Positions 1 through 9,791 of a DNA stretch of 64,000 nt are shown one piece after another; position 1 is the stretch's first letter, and each line of letters begins with the position of its first letter. The translations under genes were made by a program, and so were the position numbers. Origin of the DNA: Haemonchus contortus (taxonomy: Eukaryota; Nematoda; Chromadorea; Rhabditida; Trichostrongylidae); contig LS997564.1 of assembly GCA_000469685.2 (NCBI GenBank), forward strand, positions 16,023,591 to 16,087,590, written 5' to 3'. A model generated the notes under the pieces. The model saw only the letters and a program-made list of their open reading frames with translations. It had not been told where the DNA came from and made no database searches.

Positions 1-7
1 TCACAGG

Positions 8-235
8 TCAGGAGCTTCGAATTACTTTCAGGTCCTTGAAGACGACGAGTTGTTCGAAACGTCGACCTAATAAAGCGGTTTCATCATAACAAACCTGTAC
101 GGCAAAACAGTGTAAAAACATTGACCATAGCTTTTCGGCATCCAAAAAACACGGCGCAGGAATTCTTATATGAATGGACCACTTTTGGCGATCGATCCTT
201 TCCTCTACCATTCCTCGACATTGCCTAGTGGACAT
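8..235 (-). other. Unassigned 75-codon reading frame at window edge
   Basis: An open frame of 75 codons reads inward from the left edge on the minus strand and ends with a stop at its low-coordinate end. The product is mixed hydrophobic/basic with several Cys and Phe residues (for example IRIPAPCFLDAEKLW). I recognise no family. It could be an exon of a gene lying partly outside the window or chance. Nothing in the flanks (no clear splice signals, no start context) decides between these. Confidence 0.15.
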
Positions 236-240
236 TATCT

Positions 241-1070
241 AATGAACATGAAACTAGGGAGGATAATGTTTGGAGTCCAAGTCATGACTTAACCACCAGG
301 GAAACCGCGTTCGGCAAGGAAGAACCCTTGCTGCTACTTAGGTCAATACTAGCGATCTTATTTTATCAAAAAACGTCTGAAACACCACGATGCACGACGC
401 AGCGTGAGGAAGCCATCGGCGTAAATCTCCTCAACCCACTGATGTATAAAGCTTAAACATCCCTTCAAAAAAAAAAACACGGGCCGCATCAGATTCCTTA
501 ATCAACTGCCGCACGCCGTTTGTGGAATTTGAAGCAGCATAGAGAGCCCGGCATTGCTGTCTTCTTGCCGGGATATTCCTACACCTTCTCATATGAACGC
601 TAATTCATGCCGTGCGAACCCATGTTATTGCAGTTTGGTGACTAACAGATCGTCCATTTCCGTTTTAATGCTGCAATTGCTGAGTCCTATAGCATTACAA
701 GCCCAAATTTGTCTATTTTCGAAGTCAAATGGATGCAGTCAACGTGGCATGGCACCGTAGAACAAACACAGTGAGCACGGCAGCGAACGATCAATTTTGC
801 GACTGTCTTCAATGAGAAATTGCAGAAGAATCAAGCGAACTTACACAGTAAGATGGTCTTATATTATGAAAAGAAAATCGATGAAATTTTGAAAGTTTTT
901 TTCGATTTCACTTGCACATTCGAACGTTGGTGCAATAAGGCATTTATGAAATAAATTTGAAGAAGAATCATCGGTTCATCACAGAGATAAGAGGGCTGAA
1001 CTTGAACTTTTCACGACTTATCAAATGAGGATCACAGGCAAGAGCAAGAGGGGGAAGTGGTGCAGCCGCC
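241..1070. other. Region with no supported gene
   Basis: Short frames only. A poly(A) run lies near 467-478, and the stretch around 360-560 looks like old repeat sequence. I see no splice-bounded exon and no recognisable transposon terminus. Confidence 0.4.
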
Positions 1071-1079
1071 TGAGGAACG

Positions 1080-2270
1080 TGTGGTTCCGCTCGACCTCAA
1101 GACTGGCCACATTCATACTAGGTGCCGTCCTCTGCAATAAGAAACAGTCTACTGCACCAGTCTACGACATCAATCGATCGGCAGCTCGCATTGATGACTC
1201 ATCCTACGGGATGACTGTTTGGGATAATTATGCTCCTTTTTCTCTTCGCTCGCTGCAGATTTTGTTGTGACTTTCATTTTTGCCACGTCCCGTGCTGATG
1301 ATCGATCTTCCGTGCGCGTGACGTTCTCAAGAACTCATTATTTGGTGAAAATGTAGTTGGGGGTGCCAGGCACTTTTGTACCCTGCGTCTCTTCATTTCT
1401 TACCCCATCTAATCATCTCACCCGGTCTACAGACTACTTGAACTCGGTTCCTTTAAAGTTAGGCAAGGAGCTCCGGGATGGGTAAACCGATTGGATGTTC
1501 AATTCTTACCCCATCCAAGCTTTTTGCACGAGGTCTCTCTCACCCCGGAGCTCCCCCCCTATCTTTTAGAAAGGGAGAAATCCATCTCTGCGATCTCTAT
1601 GCACTCTGCCACTGGTGTCAGGGACGCAGAGCACAAAAGGGCGCTGGCTCACCCAACATAATTTTCACCCATTATTTCTCCATTTATTTTTTATCCCTCT
1701 TATCTCAGTATTTTGTTGGGGGAGTTTTTCTATTTTATTTTTTCTATTTTATCTTTTTTAAATTTTTTTCTATTTTTCCTGATCCATATTCCAGTTAGTA
1801 CTGATGTGTTATGCGTGCATTTTTTATTCTTACTATTCTTACTCCCTTATTTCGGGACCAAAACATGTCAGTGCTAGCTAGAATAAAAGGCAGAAAAAAA
1901 TAGAAATAAAAAATAGTATAGAAAAAATAAAATAGGAAAATTCCCAAAACGAAATGTTGAAATAAGAGGGATGAGGAAAACAAGTGAAAAAATAATGAGC
2001 TCACGCTGCCATTACGCGCACGGAAGACCGGTCATCAGCACGGGGCGTGATGAAAAACAAAAATCACAACAAATTTGCAACGAGTGAAGAGAAAAAGGAG
2101 CATGATTATCCCAAACAGTCATCCTTCAGGATGAGTCACCAATGCGAGCTGTCGACCGATTGATGTCGTAGACTGGTGCAGTGGACTGCTCCCAGGTGCA
2201 GTAGACGGCACCTTGTACGAATGCGGCCACAGTTTGTCGCGCACTCCGCACGCGACGAAGTGCGCGGCAG
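1080..2270. repeat. Large foldback (inverted-repeat) element, about 1.2 kb
   Basis: Two long arms are inverted copies of each other. 1080-1330 pairs with 2010-2270; for example, the segment around 1170-1240 (CGATCGGCAGCTCGCATTG) matches the complement around 2100-2160. An inner AT-rich pair continues the stem: 1660-1790 (TTATCCCTCTTATCTCAG) against 1890-2000. The centre near 1800-1890 is itself weakly palindromic (AGTACTGATGTG / ACATGTCAGTGCT). The left arm is interrupted by an unpaired block of about 330 bp, 1330-1660, annotated separately. No coding frame is credible. It resembles a foldback DNA element or a large nonautonomous TIR element; the class is not identifiable by eye. Confidence 0.65.
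1355..1655. mobile_element. MITE-like insertion in the left foldback arm
   Basis: This block has no counterpart in the right arm of the surrounding foldback. Its ends are inverted copies: GTGCCAGGCACTTTTGTACC near 1363 against GCACAAAAGGGCGCTGG near 1631-1647. Inside, GGAGCTCCGGGATGGGTAA (about 1468) and CCCCGGAGCTCC form a second inverted pair. It is therefore read as a small nonautonomous TIR element that inserted after the foldback formed. Superfamily unknown. Confidence 0.5.
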
Positions 2271-4820
2271 ATTACGTGGCGATTTCGATGCGGCACACAG
2301 TACTGTTTGAGTGAGGTGGGCGAAGCGAGATTGCACTAATCCTTGGCTTTATCATGGACCAGTGAAAATCTCCTATACTCGGCATTAAGGTCCCTTTGAG
2401 GTTAGAGTTACTTCATAGTCCACCTGTATATTTGTCAGAATTATGGTAAAAGAACAACTTAAAAATTTTCGATCCCAATAAACGCCATCATTCTGAAATC
2501 GTGTATAGTTGATGCCTTGGGTAGGTTTCTATTTTGCCCATTATGATGGCAGACATGACGCTATAAGGCGTCTCGCCCACCGCACCGCGCCGCCGCAGGC
2601 CCGCCTTTCACGCGAAATGACCTCGTTATTTCAACGAATTTTAAAGAAATCTTTGGGTCATCAGCTGTCTCCTCTACATCCCTGAGTATGAGCACGTTAT
2701 CAAAAAATACCCGGACTGAAAACCTCTCTTGTTCCAACATAATTGGGTGCAAAAATGAAGATTGCAGGCCACTTTACCGCGTTCTGCTTCTCTAACCCTC
2801 CGTGCTGGGAGCAAGATCGAGAGCATGGCGTTGCTAATCAATCAGAATGATGGGAAAAGATGATTCTGAGTTAGAGGAATGGACAATTTATGCCTGGGGA
2901 GGAGCTCCAGCGTGAATGAAGCACCGAATACAGGCAAGTGGTCGGTATGGAAGACAATGGAGCAGTAGTGGCTTGCAGATTAGGAAGGGAGCGCAGACTA
3001 GGGGGTGAAAAGTAGGTCCACATCCGGACTCCACTCACTTGCGTTGGTAAATGGCATGGCAAGAGATCTTCGAAATCGAAAAGGTAAGTTTTGAGTGATT
3101 CACCAAGATCGTCTCAGTACCATTTCTATAGCTTCCTCTATGATGAAAGTTATTTCAAACATAAAGATTGGCGTGAATCCAATGTCCATCAGCAGAAGTG
3201 AGTAAATAACAAGTATGATTCTGAACGTAATTCGGCTTACAAAAGGCATTCGGTAGTATCTTTACGGATGATCTCTTCGCTTTCCTCTCTGTGACAAAAG
3301 CGATTCAATACATCTGGCAACTCTTCCTCATCGGTATCCGACGAAAAATGTCTAGCACCTGAATCGGGCTAGTCTGAGAAGTGTCAATGTGTGGGGGAGT
3401 TCCTTTTGAAAAAGATCATAGCCAGTTTGTATTGGAGTAACTCACATGAGACGGCATCGTTATCTCCTTGAAGTCGCTTATATTTTGTTTTGAACGGCCA
3501 TAGAAAGAACATCATGGCACAGGCTGTCATCGATCAACTGCGATGAACTGTGAAATGTGGATTTCGATAAAAGCACATGACGTAGCGTACAATTGATCAG
3601 GCATTCGGAACTCGATAATGTGGAAAAAAAGGCTGTTGAAAGCAATTGCTATTTAGTGTATGAGTCGGGGATGATCCCGGAATAACGGGGAATAATCTAA
3701 AGGTGCTCGCACGGTACAGGCGAAAGCACATCACATAACTGCCTGCCAACAGATCGATTCGGGACGTCCAAGACAATTGATGGATCCGTTTCATGGTGTG
3801 GCTTCATTATGTAAGCGACCACCGCGATGGCTTTTCCCTACGATTGCGATATTTCGCGTTACAGACGAAGGGGTTTAAATATAATATTCGGCATTGAAAT
3901 TGGTCATGAAGACCGAAAAGCGTGAAGGTTGGTGGTGTGATCAGCACAGGTGTGGGTTCTACTTCAACAGCAGGCATATTAGTGGATATTTAAGGTTTCT
4001 TTCAGGTATGGTACTGTGGAACCTGATGCATAGCTTTATGAAAAACAAAAGGTGTTCATATACTGAACAGGAACTGTATGGAGATGCCAATTAGAATATG
4101 GATCGAATGAACAACGCCCAGTTAGAGTGATGAAGAACCACCCGGAGGAAATATCTGCGAAAAGCGAGAGCGCTCAAATGGCTTTTTTTACATTGCTGCG
4201 TGTCGGAACAGTGACGTCGAAGTTTTTCGCTTGGCATTTGACGTGAACCTCTGCGATCTTTACCCTAGAGAAACTGTGAGAAGAGTGAGTTTTATGGATT
4301 TTTTCCTCCCCAGAGTGGACAAGGAATCACCCATGATCGACTTGGGGTGGTCAGTTAAACCTACCATCCTTACTGCTTTATTCATTTGAGTGCATGCCCT
4401 CCTTCTCTCTGCTCGCAAATGCGTTGAGTATTGACCTGCTTCTATGTACTGCAACCAACTACCTATGGATCTTTCGTCGCCGATGGTCAGGTGAAGGATT
4501 CCCAATTATTCACTGCTTCATTCATCAGAGTCCTTAATTCCTACTCTCCTCTGACCCATAATTTATTCATTACTCTGCTATTATTCTACAACTATTGTAT
4601 CGGGTCATTCGAGAAGTGATTACGATTTTTGAGATCTATCTTTCGAACGCAGTTTAGATGCTTTTCCGAGGTTCAAACGCTTTTTATTCTCGGCACACTC
4701 CCTATTTTTAGATTCTGTCATGACTCAAATCTGTTGGTATTCTTCTTGCGTTTATAGGAAGTGACAACGTCTTTTGACAGTGCACATGCGAACACAACAC
4801 TGGTCCAACTTTTCTTTGCA
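2271..4820. other. Long stretch without a supported gene
   Basis: Only short frames, none with convincing splice borders, family motifs or paired transposon ends. A GC-rich patch lies at about 2565-2625. Probably intergenic sequence or old decayed repeats. Confidence 0.4.
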
Positions 4821-4849
4821 GCAGTTTATCAGTACTAGGAGGGCCGACA

Positions 4850-5120
4850 AGTAGGCATGGACGACGATATTGTGATGGCATTGACCGAAGCCAACCTTAA
4901 TGTAACCCATGAGGAACTTACTGAGAAAACCAACACATTCGTTGGATAGTTGACGAGAATATGGAAAAACCAGTAAAAAAACCAGATGTATATGTGCCAC
5001 ATGGGCTGAGGGAGATACATTTGACGCCGCGACATGAAATGAAGACCACCCCATTTATGAACCGAGTAGTGGCTGCTGATAGAAGTCGAATGTTTATGAT
5101 AATGTTACTTACGAACAGGT
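4850..5120 (+). pseudogene. Degenerate mariner/Tc transposase fragment
   Basis: Reading across frames on the plus strand gives pieces resembling the linker and first catalytic region of mariner transposases: KKPDVYVPHGLRE (compare the family pattern W-V-P-H-E-L) followed by TTPFMNRVVAADRS (compare D-P-F-x-N-R-I-V-T-x-D-E). Stops and frameshifts are frequent and the expected catalytic Asp context is lost. It lies about 200 bp before a better preserved mariner but is too divergent to be its duplicate. Confidence 0.4.
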
Positions 5121-5314
5121 ATGGCAAATAGTGCATGAAACTGCTCAAAAGAGGTCCAAATTTCGAATTCCCAGTGGAAGGATGTGGAGAGTAGCCACGT
5201 AACCACTGCCACAGGCCGTGGGAATCCGTAGAGAAGTTCCGTTACCCCTACTCATTGTGATCATGGAAAAGTTGAAAAAGCTTTCCAAAATTAGTGAGTC
5301 ACAAGGGAGTAGTA

Positions 5315-6598
5315 TTAGGTCGTGAAGAAAGTTCTTGCGTTTTTTGACTCCCAATTTTCAAATGCTCGCCGTGGTGTTATTTGCTATTAGATTATTTGCA
5401 AGTTTTGTGCGATTCTGAAGCGCATTTCTTGCGCTATCCAAACATATAATCGGTTTTGTCCTGGAGTGATTCCTGGGGTTTTTTAGAAGGTCAAAATCAG
5501 CACGGACAAACGACGGATCCGCACGATTTTTCTTTTTCTATTCAAGTTGGGCAGGGGTGCGACGGAAACGGCCCGGGATATCAACGATCTCATTGGTCCA
5601 GGTACGACGAATAAACGTACAGCATAGTGATGGTTTAAAAAATTCCGTACCGGCAATGAGAACCTGGAAGATGATGAGCGTAGTTGGCGGCCATCGGCCG
5701 TTGTTAATGAACAATTGAGAACGTTAGTGGAAGAGAATCCACGTACAATGCTGAAGGATGTTGGCTCGAGATTGCATGCTTCCAGCAGGACGGTTGGCAC
5801 CCACATGCAGGAGATCGGGAAGTCGAAGAAGCTTGATAAGTGGGTGCCGCATGAGTTGACTCAGCATCAGAAAGCCCGCCGCTTCGAGCTCGCCTCCGCT
5901 TTGCTTCCCCGCAACAGGGACGATCCATTTTCAAACCGTATTGTGACGTGTAATGAGAAATGGATTCTGTACGATAACCGGCGACGATCAGGACAGTGGC
6001 TGGAGAAGGATCAAGCCCCACGACATTTTCCCAAGCCGAAGCAGAATGGAAAGAAAGTCATGGCGCTGGTTTGGTAGTCTGCAGCCGGGCTGATCCACCA
6101 CATCTTCATGGATCCGGGTGGAACCGTAATAGCTGAAAAGTACTGTCAAGAAATTGACGAAATGCATCAAAAATTTGAGCTCATGAGCCCGGCACTGGTG
6201 AATAAGAAGGGGCCATTTCTACTCCACGACAGCGCTCGCCCTCACGTCGCACAACCTACCCTGAGAAAATTGACGGGGCTAGGCCATGAAACTCTCCCGC
6301 ATCCAAAATATTCCCCAGACCTTGCTCCCCCAGACTACCATTCTTTTAAACATCTCGACGGCTTTTTCAAGGAGAAATGCCTCAAAAACCAACATGATGC
6401 TGCCGCGGCATTCGACGATTTCATCGCCTCTAGATCTCCGGACTTCTATGCGAATGGGATAGACAAACTTGTTTCTTGTCGGCAAGAGTGTGTCGATAGT
6501 AATGGTTGTTATTTCGATTGATGAAGTTTTGTTTAAACCGAGATATGTGCATTTAAAGTTTGAGGCGCAAAAACGCAAGAACTTTCTTCACGACCTAA
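5315..6598 (+). mobile_element. Mariner transposon, complete boundaries, 1284 bp
   Basis: Terminal inverted repeats of about 30 bp bound the element: TTAGGTCGTGAAGAAAGTTC at 5315 and its complement ending at 6598 (CTTCACGACCTAA). Both are flanked by TA (5313-5314 and 6599-6600), the mariner/Tc target duplication. The length is typical for mariner. It contains one plus-strand transposase frame that is broken (annotated separately). The TIRs look well matched, so the element could in principle still be mobilised in trans, but its own protein is dead. Confidence 0.9.
5490..6521 (+). pseudogene. Mariner transposase pseudogene (D34D type)
   Basis: DNA-binding and DDE transposase of the mariner family; in life it cuts and pastes its own element at TA sites in the nucleus. 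The N-terminal helix-turn-helix region (5500-5700) reads through at least one stop. From 5715 the frame runs [14 protein letters not shown], then [15 protein letters not shown], then VTCNEKWI. The frame is stopped by TAG at 6075-6077, where relatives have Trp, and resumes in the same frame to 6521 with LLHDSARPHVA and YSPDLAPPDYH. The first catalytic Asp is replaced by Asn (CNEKW for CDEKW); the second and third Asp are present. Between the nonsense codons and the Asp-to-Asn change it cannot be active. Confidence 0.88.
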
Positions 6599-6599
6599 T

Positions 6600-7510
6600 A
6601 TTTGCTATGACGAGACCAGATAGCATACATTGTCGGTTACTCAGCAAAGCCTGACTGGAAATGAATGTTCCATCCGAAATACAGCCTTAGCCCCGCGGGT
6701 AGTACAGCCTTAGCCTCGCGAGTAACGGAACTTCTCCCCTATCGCGGCATTCTCCCTTGCGGCATGCGGCAAATGTCACTGCAATTACCGTACTCAACCC
6801 GCCTCCCGCCAATCGATAGGACGCGATATTTTTCCTTCACTGGCTTGCTTTTTCATTGGATTTTATCGTTTTTCTTCTGTTTCTTTTTAGTTTTCATGTT
6901 TATTAGACTTGATTAATTAGAATGACCCCTCCTATATAGACGCCGAACAATACCGCGTTGGAATTGAAGGGAGCGGCCAGCCAATTCAAATGTTTAAAGG
7001 ACTACCCACCTCACAAATTGCGCGCTCCAATCTTCCATCGCAATGCTGCGATAGGCGGCGGGTGCGGTGTATGCGTGTTAGGGGAGAAGTTCCCGGACCC
7101 TAGCCCCGCGACATCGAATTCTACTTATGTCGGTCGTTTTATAAGTGGTTCAATGGGAGAGCCTCGACTGGAGGTGAAAATATCAAATCTCACGTGGCCC
7201 AGTTTTTCGGCCAAATACTGAAAGATTCACAAGGGACGAGCTATGATGTTACCACAAGGAAGTCGTAAGTCAACCGAACAAACCTGGTATATGTGACTGA
7301 TTAGACTTTGTACAACAGGCAAAGAAAATTGTTGTGTGGATTGCTCAGAAGTTGAAATTGTTTTCCGAACGACCTTGATCTGTACTGTTGAAGTTGCCGG
7401 GCGGTTGATTTGATTGAAAGATATTTTTCTCTTTAGATTTACATCATTTATCATGTGTATGTTGCAACATGTTTCTGGTGTAATTCAAGTGACTGTTTTG
7501 ACTTACTTGT
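6600..7510. other. Non-coding stretch with a partial inverted repeat
   Basis: There is no supported gene. GGAACTTCTCCCCT near 6728 is the exact complement of AGGGGAGAAGTTCC near 7080, so the interval between them may be an old foldback element, but the outer flanks do not pair. GC-rich patches occur near 6690-6800 and 7020-7100. Confidence 0.3.
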
Positions 7511-7518
7511 TACACCAG

Positions 7519-7667
7519 TGGCCGCTTTCATAGTCCGCGATCCGGACCGCGAGGAGAGCGAGTGAGCGGGGGACGCGGTATTGACCAGGATTCAGTTGTA
7601 AACATCCGGCCGGCGCGCTGGCTCTCCCGCTCGCGGGCCGGATCGCGGACTATGAAAGCAGCCACTA
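7519..7667. mobile_element. MITE with GCTGCTTTCATAGTC-type ends, about 150 bp
   Basis: The ends are inverted: GTGGCCGCTTTCATAGTCCG at 7519 and its near complement CGGACTATGAAAGCAGCCAC ending at 7667. The interior carries further complementary GC-rich blocks (GATCCGG / CCGGATC). The same terminus appears at 43833-44092 and 54393-54587 with different interiors, so this is one copy of a dispersed nonautonomous family. Confidence 0.75.
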
Positions 7668-7740
7668 GGATCGACGACGTCAGGATTTTCCTTGGTCAAA
7701 GTTGATGGGCCAACTGCACCCCCAGGAATTTGAAAGCTCC

Positions 7741-7865
7741 GCCACACACATACGCACACATACACACACAAACCACATACGCAACAGAAACATACACACA
7801 TACATATACACATACACACACCACAGACATACGCGCACGCACATGCACAAACACACACAGTGGTA
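7741..7865. repeat. Imperfect (CA)n microsatellite
   Basis: CA-rich tract interrupted by TA, AC and CG steps. Reading frames over it in all phases give low-complexity Cys/Val or Thr/His peptides and are not genes. Confidence 0.85.
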
Positions 7866-8242
7866 TGTACGACCACTCCTCAAAACCCTGTAAACACCAT
7901 GTTGTCGAGGATCCCACTGGTCTGGCTGGCTACACATATTTACTAAAATGCAGCGCTAGGTAGGACTTGAGCAGCATTCCTGGGTAAAAAAGTTCAAACC
8001 TAATGTGTGTGGTAACATTGTGTCATCTGCCATATTCCTTATTTTCGTTCACAGTGTTGTGCTGGAATGTGCGTTCTGTTTTCACAGTCTGTTCTAAAGC
8101 AAACACGATGGCTCGCTATGGGAAGCGAATTGGATGATTGCTCGCTGTCATACTCATTTGTAGTATAGAATGGTATTGAGGGCAACACCCTACCACATTG
8201 TTTTTCATCGAGTGCCTGACAGTAGAAATCTCGTTGCTCAGA

Positions 8243-9309
8243 CAAGTCGGTTCGCCCGGCTAATGCCTCGCTTTCCTTCTCCTCCGGCTAGTTTAGTAGT
8301 CGGCTAACTCTTCACTCCTTCTTTGAAATAAATAATATTTTCCTGTACACGAAGCTTGACACAGGACTAATAGAGCATTGCAAATGGTATTCAGTGTAAG
8401 TCGGTGCTTACGCCTTCAACTAAAAGTCTCGTTTTTATGCGCTCTTTCTGAAAAGTAAACACCCAACAAAGATACAACTGTAGGTAATTAAACCCCCAAG
8501 GCTTTAATTACCTACAATTGTATCTTTATTGGGTGTTTACTTTTCACAAAGAGCGCATAAAATCACAGAAAGCGGTACTCACAAATGCTCCGAGTGATGG
8601 TAACACCATAACGAGATGTCGTTATCAACGACCTTTTTCTTTACGGAGACATCATTAGTCGAAAATTCCAGATTACTAGCGGCCGGTTAAATTTTTTCGC
8701 AAATGATATCAAACAAAGAAGATCTGGCACCGAGACACAAACCCTTGCTGGGTAGTCGTCCTGATCTAATAGCAAGAATTGAACAAAATTCTCATCTGCT
8801 TATCGTAGTACTGCTAATGGGCCCTATCACTGTACTTACCACTCACTTTTGTCACCCTACTCTAACATCCCGTCTTATCGAATGAAAAATACAGAACAGT
8901 CAAAGCTACATCGAAAATACCGAAGGGTTAGGATTTTGATCGGTGGGTGGCTTTCTCTTATCAGTTATTATCGGTTCCTGTCATCGAGTACCAACGATCC
9001 CGCCATGACCTACATCACTTATTAAAATGCCGCGATTTCACTGTTAATATGAAAAGCTGTAATCCTACCAAATTTCAACGCTCTAGATCCACGTGAACAG
9101 GAGCTATGAATTTGCGATCCGAAATTTCTATAGCGCATGCCCCGCCCCTGTAGGCGGGGTTTAGTCCTGCTACATGTCATAAGTACTCCGCTCCCGCCAC
9201 TCCGTACTCCTACCAAATTTGAACCCTCTCGGTCCACGGCAACAGAAGTTACGAATTTCCGGTCAAACACACTTCGACAGACCGACTTAGTGAATTATAT
9301 ATAGTAGGA
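8243..9309 (-). mobile_element. Nonautonomous Helitron, inverted copy (element C)
   Basis: On the minus strand it begins TCCTACTATATATAATTC, preceded by A (position 9310), as in the other Helitrons here. Its 3' end is a GC hairpin (GGCATTAGCCGGGCG) followed by CCGACTTG and T. The standard end is CTRR, so the terminal CTTG appears to carry one substitution. Between the ends lie the family's internal units (GTGGACC, AATTTGGTAGGAGTAC) and a GTGTG tract near 9270. There is no Rep/helicase frame; it depends on an autonomous relative. A hairpin MITE (8432-8562) is inserted near the 3' side. Confidence 0.8.
8432..8562. mobile_element. Near-perfect hairpin MITE, 131 bp
   Basis: The two halves are complements over about 60 bp: TTTTTATGCGCTCTTTCTGA at 8432 against CACAAAGAGCGCATAAAA ending at 8562. 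Only a few mismatches and an 11-base loop (CCCCCAAGGCT) interrupt the stem. The block is absent from the matching position of other Helitron copies, so it is an insertion. A transcript would fold into a long hairpin. Confidence 0.8.
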
Positions 9310-9399
9310 TTTTTTCTTGTCGCGTGAAAAATCAGTAGCTTACAGAATTCGTTCAAGTACGAACTCCATTCACATCATTTGAGAGGCAGTACGCGCTGT

Positions 9400-9705
9400 G
9401 TCATTTAATGGGAGAACGTTGCGCGCGTCCGTCGAAAGAGATCATCGCGTCCACTTCGCGCGCGGCGCACCCCACTGAGGTCTCTAGATGACATTACAGT
9501 ACCACCAAAAGTCAGTGGAGCGAATGATTTGCATTTAGTCGTGTTATCTTCTATTTTGGCTGAATGCCGTAGACCAAGTGCGATTCGAATGCCCCGCTGC
9601 CAACTGCGACATTTGTCAAAGACAGCGGGCTGACCCGCCGCATGCGACGGCTGCGGCGTGACCTAGTTTCGACGGACGCGCGCAACGGAGCTCACACCAT
9701 TTAAT
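9400..9705. mobile_element. TIR MITE (GTTGCGCGCGTCCGTCGAAA ends), copy 1
   Basis: The left end GTTGCGCGCGTCCGTCGAAA (about 9419) is repeated inverted at the right (TTTCGACGGACGCGCGCAAC, about 9668-9687). The interior around 9508-9600 (GTCAGTGGAGCGAATGATTT) matches the interior of the copy at 19391-19701 in the opposite orientation. It lies immediately downstream of the last SLC6 exon. No coding capacity. Confidence 0.75.
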
Positions 9706-9791
9706 GAGTTCCATTACTAACTGACCATTTGTCCAAATCCCGAGGGCATTGGATATAGACTATAAAAGCTCAGACGAACAGAGTCACTGGA

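Noticed and set aside
1478..2004. Phe/Tyr-rich frames on both strands
   Set aside because: Caused by AT-rich inverted arms of the foldback element.
7592..7963. Five overlapping Cys/Val- or His/Thr-rich frames
   Set aside because: Same artefact over a shorter CA tract.
8470..8520. Spliced-leader RNA gene suggested by GGTAATTAAACCCCC / TTTAATTACC
   Set aside because: The match to the nematode SL1 sequence is partial and falls inside a hairpin MITE; no Sm site or donor follows.
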